This document shows positions 1-10,869 of a stretch of DNA of 64,000 nucleotides, in pieces (position 1 is the first letter of the stretch; the number at the start of each line of letters is the position of its first letter). The translations under genes were made by a program, and so were the position numbers. The notes below the pieces were generated by a model. It saw only the letters and a list, made by a program, of their open reading frames with translations. It was not told the DNA's origin and ran no database searches. The DNA comes from Hyaloperonospora brassicae (taxonomy: Eukaryota; Oomycota; Peronosporomycetes; Peronosporales; Peronosporaceae): the NCBI GenBank assembly GCA_947650285.1, contig CANTFL010001335.1, positions 248,001 through 312,000 of the forward strand. The letters are read 5' to 3'.

Positions 1-330
1 ACAGTTCAAGCGCGTTTCTGATTTAAACGCAGCGCCAACATCGACATAGAATGCAATTCCGAATACCACACTATTGTTGCTTGTTCTCTCGACGCCGTGT
101 CGATGTATTGAGGGGGCCGAGGAAAAGAGCATGGACTTTGCTCTAAACACAGCGAATCTTTAACTGTTATTATTCATGCTTACTAGGTGTATTCTGATAT
201 GTATGATTTATATGTCGCAGTGTACGAACCATTTGCATATAGGTTAGGCTTTGCGTATTGCAATCGTTAACTCAGTCGGGTGTTTTTACACATAAATATA
301 GACCACATATCTAAATGGCTACTGTGATTT
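1..330 (+). mobile_element. Tc1/mariner-type element, 3' tail remnant
   Basis: Bases 1-120 align by eye with about 61075-61190, which is the end of the decayed Tc1/mariner transposase at the other end of the window. Shared stretches include 'gtttctgattta', 'gaagcgc'-like sequence and 'atgcaattcc'. Only the last transposase codons and the 3' untranslated end would be present. No terminal inverted repeat or target duplication could be identified. The similarity is partial and the call rests on the comparison with the better copy. Confidence 0.35.
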
Positions 331-439
331 GTATAACTAATTGATTAGTAAATAAACATGCGTGTGTACAAATACAAAATCCTGGTCGACCATTTAAGAT
401 CGTCAGAAAGAAGTAGTTGATTCACCTCACCTTCATGTA

Positions 440-767
440 CAATTTCATTTGGCACAGGATGTATAGGCCATGATGTCAATCGAATCAACCAACAATCGCT
501 GCTTGACGCGCGCAACGGGTGGTAAATGAAATCCTGCATTGTATGTTTGTACTTTGACATAGCGTAAGTAAAATATAGAAGATTTCAAAATGAGACTTAG
601 CAATATGAGATATGTAGTTTTTCTTTTCTTCCCTCCAGAGCAAGATTTACTTAGATTGTCGATTCCTCTACACGTAGGGTGTACATGAAGTTTTCGTAGC
701 ACATTCAATTGTACTATTCAGGTACAAGAGCTTACCAAATTATATAGCAAGAGGCGTACCCATTACA
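440..767 (+). repeat. LTR remnant, Gypsy-1-related family
   Basis: Bases 465-767 match, in opposite orientation, the solo LTR at 9827-10291, with roughly 85 percent agreement over 260 bases by eye. Both share the block around the 'gacgcgcgcaa' core with the LTRs at 39189 and 46781. The end at 'cccattaca' (759-767) corresponds to the 'cccgttaca' end of the better LTRs. The 5' half is not recognisable. Confidence 0.55.
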
Positions 768-1127
768 TCTATTGGCATATTGTGGTCCGTTAAACGACAA
801 CGATCCTTTCGCCCAGCTTAAACGTGTTTGGATGAAGAGAAATACTCTTACTCCATGCGTCTAAAATGACGTCAAATGAGTGACACCGAATGGCATGCCG
901 TCGAACGGATGAGCTCTTTATTTCTTATGGTCGCCATAAGTTCATTACGTACAAACTTAATGCAGAAAAAGAATTTCGAAGTGCTTCCCCAGCAAAGCTA
1001 TTAAAAACAAATTGCTATAATTAAAGGCTCAACAGACAAATCTGTTCAGCCAGCATCAATTTAATGATGCTATGGACGGGTTGATGCACCTACATCGACC
1101 CAAAAGCTAGATTGACTATCTAAGTAC
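768..1127. other. No gene seen
   Basis: AT-rich spacer between the LTR remnant and the Copia element. No reading frame with coding character and no repeat that I can name. Confidence 0.5.
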
Positions 1128-1653
1128 TGTTGGGATTTAACTAGGCTATGGAGCTTTTACTAGGATGAAGACGGCTTACGGCCGGGGATGAAAACCGAAA
1201 AGTGAGTTGTATTTCTGTTGTCCCTATCTCCAAACACGAATGGCTGGTAGAAACCGGTGACTCTCAGCCACCGATTTCGTGCCCTGTCTCCACCGTTTTT
1301 TTTATCTATCACTCGGTGATTACGTCTTGTAATATACCTTTGGTAAAAACTCTGCTTCGTCATATTCAGAATGAAAACGATTGCGTGGTTGTGGGGGGCG
1401 TATCTGCGGGTGGGTCGCAGTTCTGGTGAACCACAAACATTAGGTCGTGATTATCAGTCACAATTAACTTGCACACGGCGGGACTCGAACCCGCACTCAC
1501 CTGATTGGAATCCCCTTCCCAAAGGACTGAGGCAATCTGTTGCTCCGTCGTCATCGCTAACATCCCACATGATAACCCTGCCAAAGAACAATACAACTAA
1601 GCTAATATGCAATATACATCCTGCACATGTCGCCGCAACATCACTCACCAACA
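1128..1653 (-). repeat. Copia 3' LTR
   Basis: 526 bp, the same length as the partner at 4363-4888. On the minus strand it runs from TGTTGG to CCAACA-type ends (TG...CA with a 6-bp terminal inverted repeat). It lies next to a polypurine tract on its inner side. Confidence 0.92.
1471..1566 (-). other. tRNA-like (SINE-like) module in the 3' LTR
   Basis: On the minus strand a 96-nt segment has a tRNA T-arm with a perfect pol III B box (positions 1481-1491, consensus GGTTCGANTCC) and a candidate A box at 1549-1559 with one mismatch to TRGYNNARNNG. Spacing and the stretch between would suit a Ser/Leu-type tRNA with a long variable arm. The acceptor ends do not pair, so this is tRNA-derived and not a working tRNA gene. 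Confidence 0.5.
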
Positions 1654-1662
1654 CTCTCCCTT
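1654..1662 (-). other. Copia polypurine tract
   Basis: AAGGGAGAG on the minus strand, directly abutting the 3' LTR. This is the expected plus-strand priming site for reverse transcription. Confidence 0.7.
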
Positions 1663-1685
1663 GATGTGCGTGCGATGTGTGCACC

Positions 1686-3305
1686 CTACACCGCCATGCC
1701 CAAACCCGCGATGAACTTGGTGTGCTTGTCTCTTGGAAGTGCCTTGGTGAATCAATCCGCGACTCCAATAAGCTTTCCATTTGGATTGCGCTTGATCTTT
1801 AAGACCCACTTGCAGCCGACAGCCTTCTTGCCCGGTGGCATGTCCACGAGCTTCAATGTGCTGTGTTCTTCAAGAGACTTCATATCGCTCTTCATTGCCT
1901 GCAGCCACTGGTCCTTGTAGTTGCTCTTCATCAATTCTTGATATTTGGACACTTGCTCCCCACCTTCTTCGGCCGAAAAACAGTAGAAAGCGTCGAATTG
2001 AGCTTCATAGTCGTCCAGGTTGAAATGGCCGCGACGATGGCTTGGAAATTCTTCTTCGTATCGAACCACGCCGCGCTTCTTTCGGACCGGTCTCTCCATC
2101 CACTTTTCTTCTCCATCTCGTCCAGGTGTGCTAGATGCGCGCGTCGGAATGGAATCGCTCGGTCGATTACCCATCTCACTGTCAGAGCCATTCTGTGCTC
2201 GTAGTGGTGGCGTACGAAACGCTTCTTCGGTAACCGGTGCTTCCATGTCTTCTTCGGGTGCCGGTGTCTCCATGTTGTCCTCGTTTTCAATAACATTGAA
2301 GACACGCGTCTCTCTGCGTTTCAAAACTTTCGAGACGGAGTGCTCAACGAACGTGACATTTCTTTGTATCACGATCGAGCCGTCGTCCGCTTTCAGAAGC
2401 CGATACGCCTTCTGGTCCTTCATGTAGCCGAGAAAGAAACATCGCACGCCTGTGTCGTCCAACTTCTTACTCTTCTCCTTCGCCACGTGCGCATAGCATT
2501 GCGCACCAAACACGCGCATGTGGTCGATGCGCGGAACCTTCTTGAACACCATCTCGAAAGGGCTTGAGTTCTTGTTCGACGCATGTGGCAGAACGTTTCG
2601 GATGTCAGCCGCTGTCATGAGTGCCTCGCACCAGTACGACTTGTCGAGTCCGCTGTCCTTGAGCATGCAGCGCGTCATCTCCACCAGCGTGCGGTTCATG
2701 CGCTCCGCCATCCCGTTCTACTGCGAGTTATAAGGAACCGTGTACTCTTGCTTGACGAACTTTGCCTTGCAAAAGTTGTCCATCGCCGCGTTTCGATACC
2801 CGCCACCGTTGTCGCTTCGCAGCACCTTGATCGTTACTCCGGACGCAATATTGATCTCTTTGTAGAATCGCTTAAACGAATTCGCAACCTCGCTCTTCTT
2901 TCGCAACGGATAGACCGTCACGTACCGGCTCTTCATCAAGATGTAAGTCACGATGTAACTGAAGCCGGACTTAGACGCTGGCGTGATAGGCACCAGAACG
3001 TCGACGCACACCACCACGTCCGAGCGCGAACTCTCCCTGGTTTCAGCTTCTTCATCGCTAGTCTTGAATGACTTGCGCACTTAATTTGACGTTTCGTATA
3101 TGTCACACGCAACGTTCGACTTCACCTCCGCACCCTTAATCCTTCCGTCCTTGACCATAGCATTCAGTGTCATATACGACGCGTGGCCCAGTCTTCTATG
3201 CCATAGCACAGTCTCGTCTTCGGCTACGTGGCATTCCGTACCATAATCAACGTTGAGGTACAATAAGAAGTTGCAACTGGTGTGCCGCCACGCTTCACCA
3301 CGCAC
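1686..3305 (-). pseudogene. Copia integrase, RT start fused to RNase H tail
   Basis: 3305-3081 carries the GAG-pre-integrase zinc region (LWHRRLGHASYMT). 3080-1752 carries the integrase core: VLRSDNGGGY with a catalytic Asp, then a single in-frame TAG just before AERMNRTLVEM, then the post-integrase region (VRCFFLGYMKDQKAYRLL) and the start of RT (WVLKIKRNPNGKLIG). It then jumps to a TGA (1752-1754) followed by FTKALPRDKHTKFIAG and a stop at 1686-1688, which is the usual Copia RNase H end. The RT catalytic core and most of RNase H are deleted, so the copy cannot copy itself. Confidence 0.85.
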
Positions 3306-3398
3306 TCGTTACGCGTAATCTCCACCGTCATGCCGCGCGCTGAACCAGCCGTGAGTGAAAACAGGTTCTTGAACAAATCTTAAACGTGAAGTGTATTC

Positions 3399-3896
3399 TC
3401 AAGGCGAGCGTCGATCCACGCATGCCCTGTCCAAACGCGCAGCTTCAATGTCCCATGTACGATGACATAACTTCACGTTGCTCTTCGTGCTTGATATGCT
3501 TCGTGCATTGTGCACTTCTTCATAATCTTCGAACGCATCTCGATCCTTGCATATGTGTGCAGACGCGCCACTGTCCATGACCCAGCTGTCACTAGCGAAA
3601 CCTTTGCTGGCGCTGAACGCGACGTTCGACTGGTCATTCTGGTGCTCACTTGGTCCTCGACCGGAGCGAAAGTCTCTGGCGTAGTGTCCGACCTTGCCAC
3701 AGTTGTAGAAGGTTCCCGATGGCCCTTTCGCGCGCCGTTCATGCTGCTTCTTTAAGACCTGCTTACTCTTCTTCTTGCCTGTGAAGAGGTCTGTTGCTTC
3801 TTCTACCCGCGCAGCCTTCTTCTGGCGCACTTCTTCGTCGATCAACTTCCTCACGAGGTCACTGAAGTTGAAGCTTGTGACGGACATACGAAATGC
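3399..3896 (-). pseudogene. Copia Gag zinc-knuckle region and protease
   Basis: Same frame as the Gag piece upstream. It contains a knuckle-like stretch with NCGKVGHYARD in which the first and last zinc cysteines are replaced by Phe, and the aspartic protease signature VMDSGASAHICKD. The frame is lost about 35 codons after the protease motif. Substitutions in the knuckle would abolish zinc binding. Confidence 0.8.
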
Positions 3897-4358
3897 CTAA
3901 ACCAAGCTCTCGAAGCTTGAAGGCAGACTCCGCAACAGTACCGCGCACACGTCCTCTTCACTTGGACCGCAGTTCGCGCTCTTCAACTTCATGACGAGGT
4001 CCTCAAGCTCCATGACGTGAGCGCTCATGCTTGATGCTGCATACTTGAACGATGCGAACTTCTTCTTCAGCCAAAGTCGATTCGTCATGTCTTGGCTATA
4101 ATGAAACTGCGCCAACCGTCCCCACGCGACTCTTGCAGACGTCGAGTCGATGACATGCATCAACTGCAAGTCGCTTAGGTTTAGCACGATCGCGGCGTGG
4201 GCTTGCTGTTCCTTGGCCTCACTTGTTGTCTCATCGCCCGCGATCGCGCCCCACAACTCCTTCGACATCAGGTACATCTTCATCTTGTAGCTCCACAACC
4301 CATAGTTCGAGCCGTCGAAAGGCTCGACCTTGAATCTGGAGTCATTGCTTGGGCTCAT
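3897..4358 (-). pseudogene. Copia Gag N-terminal region
   Basis: 153 codons starting with the ATG inside the primer-binding site. The FDGSNYGLWSYKMKMYL and 'LMSKELWGAI' stretches are typical of the Copia Gag (UBN2/retrotran_gag) domain. An in-frame TAG (3897-3899) ends it. The same frame continues beyond into the zinc-knuckle and protease part, so the original Gag-Pol was one frame. Confidence 0.85.
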
Positions 4359-4362
4359 AACC
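4351..4362 (-). other. Copia primer-binding site (half-tRNA-Met type)
   Basis: GGTTATGAGCCC directly follows the 5' LTR on the minus strand. Its complement, GGGCTCATAACC, is the anticodon-loop region of a tRNA-Met (anticodon CAU). Drosophila copia is known to prime from an internal fragment of initiator tRNA-Met in this way. The Gag start codon (4356-4358) lies inside the site. Confidence 0.6.
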
Positions 4363-4888
4363 TGTTTGGAAGTAACTAGTCTATGGAGCTTTTACTAGGA
4401 TGAAGACGGCTTACGGCCGGGGATGAAAACCGAAAAGTGAGTTGTATTTCTGTTGTCCCTATCTCCAAACACGAATGGCTGGTAGAAACCGGTGACTCTC
4501 AGCCACCGATTTCGTGCCCTGTCTCCACCGTTTTTTTTATCTATCACTCGGTGATTACGTCTTGTAATATACCTTTGGTAAAAACTCTGCTTCGTCATAT
4601 GCAGAATGAAAACGATTGCGTGGTTGTGGGGGACGTATCTGCGGGTGGGTCGCAGTTCTGGTGAACCACAAACATTAGGTCGTGATTATCAGTCACAATT
4701 AACTTGCACACGGCGGGAATCGAACCCGCACTCACCTGATTGGAATCCCCTTCCCAAAGGACTGAGGCAATCTGTTGCTCCGTCGTCATCGCTAACATCC
4801 CACATGATAACCCTGCCAAAGAACAATACAACTAAGCTAATATGCAATATACATCCTGCAAATGTCGCCACAACATCACACACTAACA
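4363..4888 (-). repeat. Copia 5' LTR
   Basis: 526 bp, near-identical to 1128-1653. It should hold the element promoter. No TATA box was assigned. It starts TGTTAG and ends CAAACA on the minus strand, directly before the primer-binding site. Confidence 0.92.
4706..4801 (-). other. tRNA-like (SINE-like) module in the 5' LTR
   Basis: Second copy of the 96-nt tRNA-like segment. The B box at 4716-4726 differs from the other LTR only at the free consensus position, so both still fit GGTTCGANTCC. Confidence 0.5.
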
Positions 4889-7054
4889 AATACAAGCAAG
4901 TCGAGAAGAATGACGATTAATGTGCTGTTCTTTTTGAAAGTTTTTTTCGGCGAGCATCAATGAACCGTCGCATCATCGACGATGAAATACATGTCTCATT
5001 TTTTTAATTAACTTGGCTAAAAAAACGAGGCCTGGACCTCGAGGGTCCATTTTACGATCCATTTGCATTTTGGTGTTAGAGTTCTTCAAACCCGATTCAG
5101 ATAGACGTTTGAGCCTTTACAAGACGAGTTTAGGGCTTGTGCTAGAATTCTAAAACTTGAATGGATATAGATCAATGTGCACGCTTACGCACAGCGTATT
5201 CGATACCTCTCGATTTATATTACTGCCGAGCCTATTGATGAACGCAGAAAATATCATTGACGTTCAAGGTCTTCAAAATGGCCCCGTCAAGACTCGCTTG
5301 ATTTGCCTTGGACAGGAGTCACTAAAATAAGCAATGTTATTGGCGAGAAAACATTTATTTAAACATGAGCTCGAGCTATTTCGTCTATCTATCGTCCGAA
5401 GAGACTACAGGAACAGTCGATACAGAACGGATGGTACTGTTACGTGGAAAGAGATCGTACAAGCTCCATAGGATACAAATGATTGCTGCCTTGCATTCGT
5501 TGTCAAAGGATAGGACACTAGTCTATGAATGTAGTGCCTTAAAACTAGTGTCAAGTACAATAGAATGCAATGACCTTCCGGCAGACAAGAAGGACCCGAG
5601 ACTCGTTTCCGGCGTTGTAGCGGAATCGCATTGGCGTGGAGGGTCGTCCACAATCGGTCTGTTCAGTAGGGGCGTAGCTCCCCTGCTCATTTTACAACTT
5701 TAAGTACATTTGAAGGACTCTTGACGAAAGTTCCTCCCAACACAAATCTCATGTTTGTTACTACACATGATTATGAGGCGTCTCTCATCACTTATATATA
5801 GGTGTGCGATATACATGTCAACATGATCCCTCGTTGACAGTAGATCGCCGATCAACTTTATCAGACTCATTCGCTAGAAGAATCTAGGCTCAATATTTTT
5901 TTCGTGTAACGTAAGGTCCAGCGTCGACTACAACGGTGATCCCTGAAACATGCTTATCCTAAATTTCAAGACATGTATGGTGGAGACCGGCTTCACGTCG
6001 AAAGCTATAAATTGAGATGAATTCATCGTACTGATTTATGTGATACTTTTGATGCCATCATTGGCCTACCATGGATCAAAAATTACGAGCCACAAATCAG
6101 ATGAAAGAAATGGTCCGTGAATATGCCTACCACTTGCTCATCAAATGGCCTTCTAGTGAACATTTTAGATCTACTAAGCGCGTGAATGTTCTAATACCGA
6201 GTGCGACGGCTGCGGTTGTGGTTCGGTCGGTAGTACCACTGCACAAGCCCTCCGTATAGGAGACCACTACTCTGTGAGAAAATATGCCGACATCTGTACT
6301 GAAGATGTGCCGAAGGTCCACCGCTTATAGTGGACCGGGGCATGGATGAATGCCTAGAGAGAAGTGCCGAAGGAAGAAGATACCTGGTGCCTAGAAGCGG
6401 CAACTTGATAATTTAAGGTCGCATAAAAAGCCGACCATCGATCAAATGTCTGTACTTCTTTTCCACAGCTAGAAGACATTATAAGCAAAAATTCTTTTAT
6501 CCTTTATTAAAACGCATTTCGGACATTTCAGAGACTTCGAACGTATTGGTTGACGATGAACTAAGTGTAGGCGCTTATACTCTTGATCTGATGATGCCTC
6601 CGGAGTTATTTTTGGAGACAACACAACCACCAAAAACAAGCTCGAAACTAAACATTATTGCGAGATCTGCTTAGTGACAAGGCCAATAAGATCTGTGTTC
6701 CCGATGCAGATGAATAATGCTTTGCTGATATTAGGTCGGCGGTGAATATTCAGGAAAATGAACGGGTTCTCAGCAGCTCATAGATGGAAGAATTATCGTC
6801 GAATTAGAGACTCAAATTATCGTAATACGTCTCAATCCTAGAATTCGATGAAGAATGATCCTTATACAATAAATTTATCAGATTCGACGATGTATTCCCT
6901 TGGATCAGTGCCTTGCGATTTTCTCAAGTATAACTGAACACGACACGAATTTTGACTTAACCCGATCTCGAATTACTGTATCATGAAGAAACGGTCACTT
7001 CCTCTCAAACAGTTCTAGCGATCGATAGGTTTTTGTCGATCGTTGAGCAGTATT

Positions 7055-8115
7055 TTGTTGGAGTGAGGTCTCAAAACTGCGTGATGAGTTCCCAAAACAC
7101 CCACAGTGCCAGGCTGTAGACTTAAGTAGGACCCGGAGCCACGTATAGAACATCACAAACCTTGTGTACCCGTCAACTGGCGGGTTGCACCCTTCGGTAG
7201 ACTCGGACAGAGACTGAGATGTGTCATCCTTGGAATAGGTAGAACTTGTTACCGGAGTGGATACGGATCACTCCGTGGGATAGTATATGGCCACTCGATC
7301 GACTTGGTCGAGAGTGGGCTTATAGCCAAATTCTTGAGGATCTTGTCGCTACTGGTCTTTTCTTTGTTGTTTCAGGTGTATGAAACACCTAGCCTTTGCT
7401 CTTCTCCCTGTTACGGAGTCAGGAGGCCGCTTCCACTATCGGGTCTTGGGGTGTCGCTACTCGACGAACCCCCAGGCCAAATACTTCTTGGGGTTCTGCT
7501 TGCGCTTGGTATCTCCACGCAAACTTCTTTAACGGTAAGGGCAAAGTATATCCTGTCCATATAACAGGCGTGCAGACCAAGTGCAAAATTCTTTAGATAC
7601 GACATAGACTTTCCAAGTAGATCGCACATTGAATAATATTTAATAAAGTCCTATTCTTAAATTCATCTACTCTATTTTTACCCGGTGCACTGACTCTTTA
7701 TTTAAATGGTCAAGAGTAGCTAAACCTTGTAGGACCGAGCCCATTAGCAAGGGAACCTGGTCTACCGGTGAGATACCGGGTCTACCAGTGAGGCAACCAG
7801 GTCCAACGATGAGGGACCAGGTCTACCAGTGAGAGACCCAGATCTACCGATGAGGTACCAGTTCTACCATTGGTATACTCAGTTCAACCGATGAGGGACC
7901 GGTCTACAATTGATAGACCGCGTTCTTCTATGTCAAACGCTTAAGCGGTACTTTGGAAACTTCCTTCCTCTTGATTCGTCCTGAGGGTCCCTCTCATGAA
8001 AGATCAACCACTTTCGGCACCTTCTCCTACGGACACCCTCTATCCTGAGGTTGGACCCTTGTCCCTTCAGTGCGCTGGTCCACGGTTATATCATTTCCGA
8101 TAAGCACTTCACCAT
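7055..8115. repeat. About 1.06-kb insertion in the old Gypsy-1 copy
   Basis: Relative to 42209-42430 of the better Gypsy-1 copy, this stretch is extra. AGTATT occurs at both edges (7049-7054 and 8116-8121), consistent with a short target duplication. The ends TGTTGGAG and CTTCACCA would suit a solo LTR. No coding region was recognised. It contains the minisatellite at 7756-7920. Confidence 0.45.
7756..7920 (+). repeat. Minisatellite, about 20-21 bp unit, 8 degenerate copies
   Basis: Repeated units of the type 'ccaggtctaccagtgagg' with substitutions follow each other about eight times. There is no coding frame. It lies inside the 7055-8115 insertion. Confidence 0.75.
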
Positions 8116-8944
8116 AGTATTATTCGGGATATCCAACTTTTCCACATAGTTTTCGACCTTCCGTTTTGAGTAAGGCCACAGTATTATGGCGTATAGTGCG
8201 CGCATCTAACAATCGGATGATGCAGAGGCGCCGGAATAGACGCCTATACAGAGTAAAAGAGTCATCATTGTTGCTGAATAATAGGAGCCATCTTACCTTC
8301 TATGGATCTGATAGATGATTTCTATCAGATTCTTATAAAGTGGCTTACCAGAAGCAAAAGGTAGCACCCCCTGTGGTATGATCGGAGAGAGTCCAGTTGT
8401 TCCACACGAGATTATCAACGCCCCTTCAACAAATATGTATCAGTTGTTGCGATCTGTGAGTAATTTTGCGCCAAGATACTTTGAGGATGTGTTATAAAGA
8501 ATGAGCTATGGATGGAAAGCATATGTGAAGGTCCAGCGAATCCTCTTCCGGCAGGTTATTTTGCTTCTTTGCAAACATGTGCTTCTCGTGAGCCTATTGA
8601 AGTGTAAATCCGCATTTAGCGAAACACCACTATTTAATATCACCGTTGATTGATATGGAGCACGCCCTGTATATGAGAAGATTAAGGAGATCACTGAACG
8701 GAAGGACCGATGCCAGCATGTGTTAGTGTATTAATTTAACTCATTGCTGAGCGGACTTTTATGCAAGTACTAGTGCATTTAAGCCAAAGGACCCTTCATT
8801 TTCTCGTTTGTTGAAGAAGAACAACATATGGTCTTGGATTGCTGATTAATAACACTCCGTTGTGATAAGTACAATATCTCGAAACGCTCGACAGTTTTGG
8901 TAGTCGTACACCATAAAAGACCATAAATCTGTTTTGTAACCCAT

Positions 8945-9167
8945 CGATTTCGCCATCGGCTGTGAATTATTGCAGTACAAAATAGACGGCGTAAAGCACG
9001 TTGTTCGCTATCAGTCGCGTCATCTGCAACCATCTGAATGCATATATTCGGTGCATGACAAGAAGCTCCTTGCAATGAGATATGCGGTGGCTAGATTTCA
9101 TGTCTACCTTATGAAGATGGGCCGTTTGTTGCGTATACGGACCATGCGATATCACGCACAGATGTAA
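8945..9167 (+). pseudogene. Gypsy-1 RNase H remnant
   Basis: Part of the old copy. The plus strand reads RHLQPSECIYSVHDKKLLAM and 'RYAVARFHVYL', matching the RNase H of the better element (RQLQAAERNYPVHDKKILAM). Flanking frames are broken. Confidence 0.6.
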
Positions 9168-9826
9168 ACGGCCCTTACCTCTCGCAAAGAATGGAGAGAT
9201 GGACATCGCCCTTCGCGGGGCATGACCATCTTAGTGACATACCTTTTCAGTAGAGTGTAAATAAGGTCGATTTAATATCGTTGATGATGCTTGATCTCGT
9301 CGCTATAATTTAGAGATAGTAGTGTTATTCAATAGCGATTGTAATCCTACTGTTGCAATGCTGATTAGCATTATCGTTGTGTTAAGGCTATTCTACGTAG
9401 TGAGCAAAGTACACGCTCACGATAAGGTACTTGTGCGTCTGATGGATTATCTTTCCCATCCATTCCACCAATCTGTAAGAGATTTGCCATCGGCGTATCG
9501 TTCGTCAGCGACACAATGGACGACCCGCAATGGCCGGCTGAATTATAAAGCAGTCACCAGAAACAAGACTCATGTCATTGTTTCTACTTATAATAATATT
9601 CGACTGCGAATCATGTAAAAGTGTCGCGATGCACTAGTAAGTGGGCATCCTTGTCATGAGAAGACTTACATCACGGTGAGACGAGGTCTTAATTGGTCCC
9701 GTAGTGCTGATTAGTGCGCAAGTACATATGGGATCGATATTCTTATCAAGTTTTGAAGGCTGAACATTCATCCCATGCATCATTGCAGCCTTTAACGATT
9801 CTGGTAAATTGCTGAGAATCCGTTAA

Positions 9827-10291
9827 TGTATAGCGACACACCTCTTAATATATACTTTGGTTATATTTCTTGTACCGGAATAGTACAATGGAATGTGCTA
9901 CCAAAACTTCATGTACACCCTACTTGTAGAGTAAATTAAAATCTAAGTAAATCTTGCTCTGGAGGGAAGAAAAGAAAAAAATATCTTGCATATTGTTAAG
10001 TCTCGTTAAGTAATCGTCTATATGTTACTTACGCTATATCAAAGTACAAACATACAATCAAGAATTCCATTTACCACCCGTTGCGCGCGTCAAGCAGCGA
10101 TTGTTGGTTGATTCCGTTGATATCATGACCTATATCAAACAATTGTGAATTAATGCCGCATAATATGTCTAATTGTAATATTGGTCTAGTAATGACTCGC
10201 GAAAGTAATATTGTAAGATGATATCATATCAGATACTGTTGAAATTAGCATCATTCGTGTCGATGTCATGTAACAGGCTCATCTTATTACA
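9827..10291 (-). repeat. Solo LTR, Gypsy-1-related, inserted in the old copy
   Basis: 465 bp. On the minus strand it runs from TGTAATAAG to CTATACA and contains the family core 'gacgcgcgcaacgggtggt'. It interrupts the integrase remnant between positions matching about 43955 and 43960. Inverted partner of 440-767. Confidence 0.65.
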
Positions 10292-10869
10292 GTGACCATG
10301 GACTTCGTCTAATACTTTCCCGAAAATTATCACAACAGTTTTGGTTCTCTGGTGAATGACAATCATGTAGGAAGATTTGTTATCTGGTCGATGTTTCTGT
10401 GTCGATCATTGCAACGGAAATTGCTCGTGTCGTTGTCATAAATACGATGTTACTTCACGGTGTGCCTTGTTAGTTTGCCCTAAGCCTGGAACCTCGATAT
10501 ACGGCGGTTATATAAGCCCGTGATTTGTTCCAAAGGAGCGTGGTAGGTGACGTCAGCTTCGAACCATTGAAAACAAATGGATAGATCGAAGTTAAATCGT
10601 ATCCTCAACGATATACTTTTGGGTTACGTCCACTTGTTGACAAGTTGAAGCAAGCTCTTTTGCTAACGAGAAATGTCATCAACAACTCGTTGCATGCGTT
10701 CACCACGCATACACCGTTCTTTGTGAATGGGGTACGTTATCCGCGCATCCCCACCTTGTTAGCGCGTGACTCTCGTTTGGATAGGTCAGGGATCGCTTGA
10801 GCAAAACTGATCTGGCTATTGTCAATCAAGTGCCGAAGCCAATGTCAATGCAAGTGGTACCTAAGTCAA

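Larger units (their letters stand above)
1128..4888 (-). mobile_element. Ty1/Copia LTR retrotransposon, internally deleted
   Basis: A 3761-bp element read on the minus strand, bounded by two 526-bp LTRs. Reading the minus strand the order is LTR, primer site, Gag, zinc-knuckle region, protease (DSGA), GAG-pre-integrase, integrase, start of reverse transcriptase, then directly the last codons of RNase H, polypurine tract and LTR. Integrase before reverse transcriptase is the Copia order. The reverse transcriptase core with its YVDD motif and nearly all RNase H are missing. Flanks are AGTAC (1123-1127) and AATAC (4889-4893), a probable 5-bp target duplication with one change. About 11 differences between the LTRs by eye, so roughly 98 percent identity and a fairly young insertion. 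Confidence 0.93.
5030..10830 (+). mobile_element. Highly degenerate Gypsy-1 copy
   Basis: Collinear with 40140-44450 of the better Gypsy-1 element. Anchors by eye: 5176-5200 with 40278-40300 (Gag), 5665-5725 with 40789-40850 (Gag-Pol junction), 6120-6240 with 41240-41360, 6555-6660 with 41745-41830, 8304-8335 with 42436-42464 (RT), 8945-9150 with 43100-43300 (RNase H), 9520-9620 with 43650-43750 and 10690-10760 with 44360-44430 (integrase). No frame is open for long. It is interrupted by an insertion at about 7055-8115 and a solo LTR at 9827-10291. No bounding LTRs remain. Confidence 0.75.

Noticed and set aside
1471..1566. Functional tRNA-Ser/Leu gene
   Set aside because: B box is perfect but the acceptor stem does not pair and the unit repeats inside both LTRs; kept only as a tRNA-like module.
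7756..7920. CRISPR-like array
   Set aside because: Units are directly adjacent, degenerate and without unique spacers; it is a minisatellite in eukaryotic DNA.
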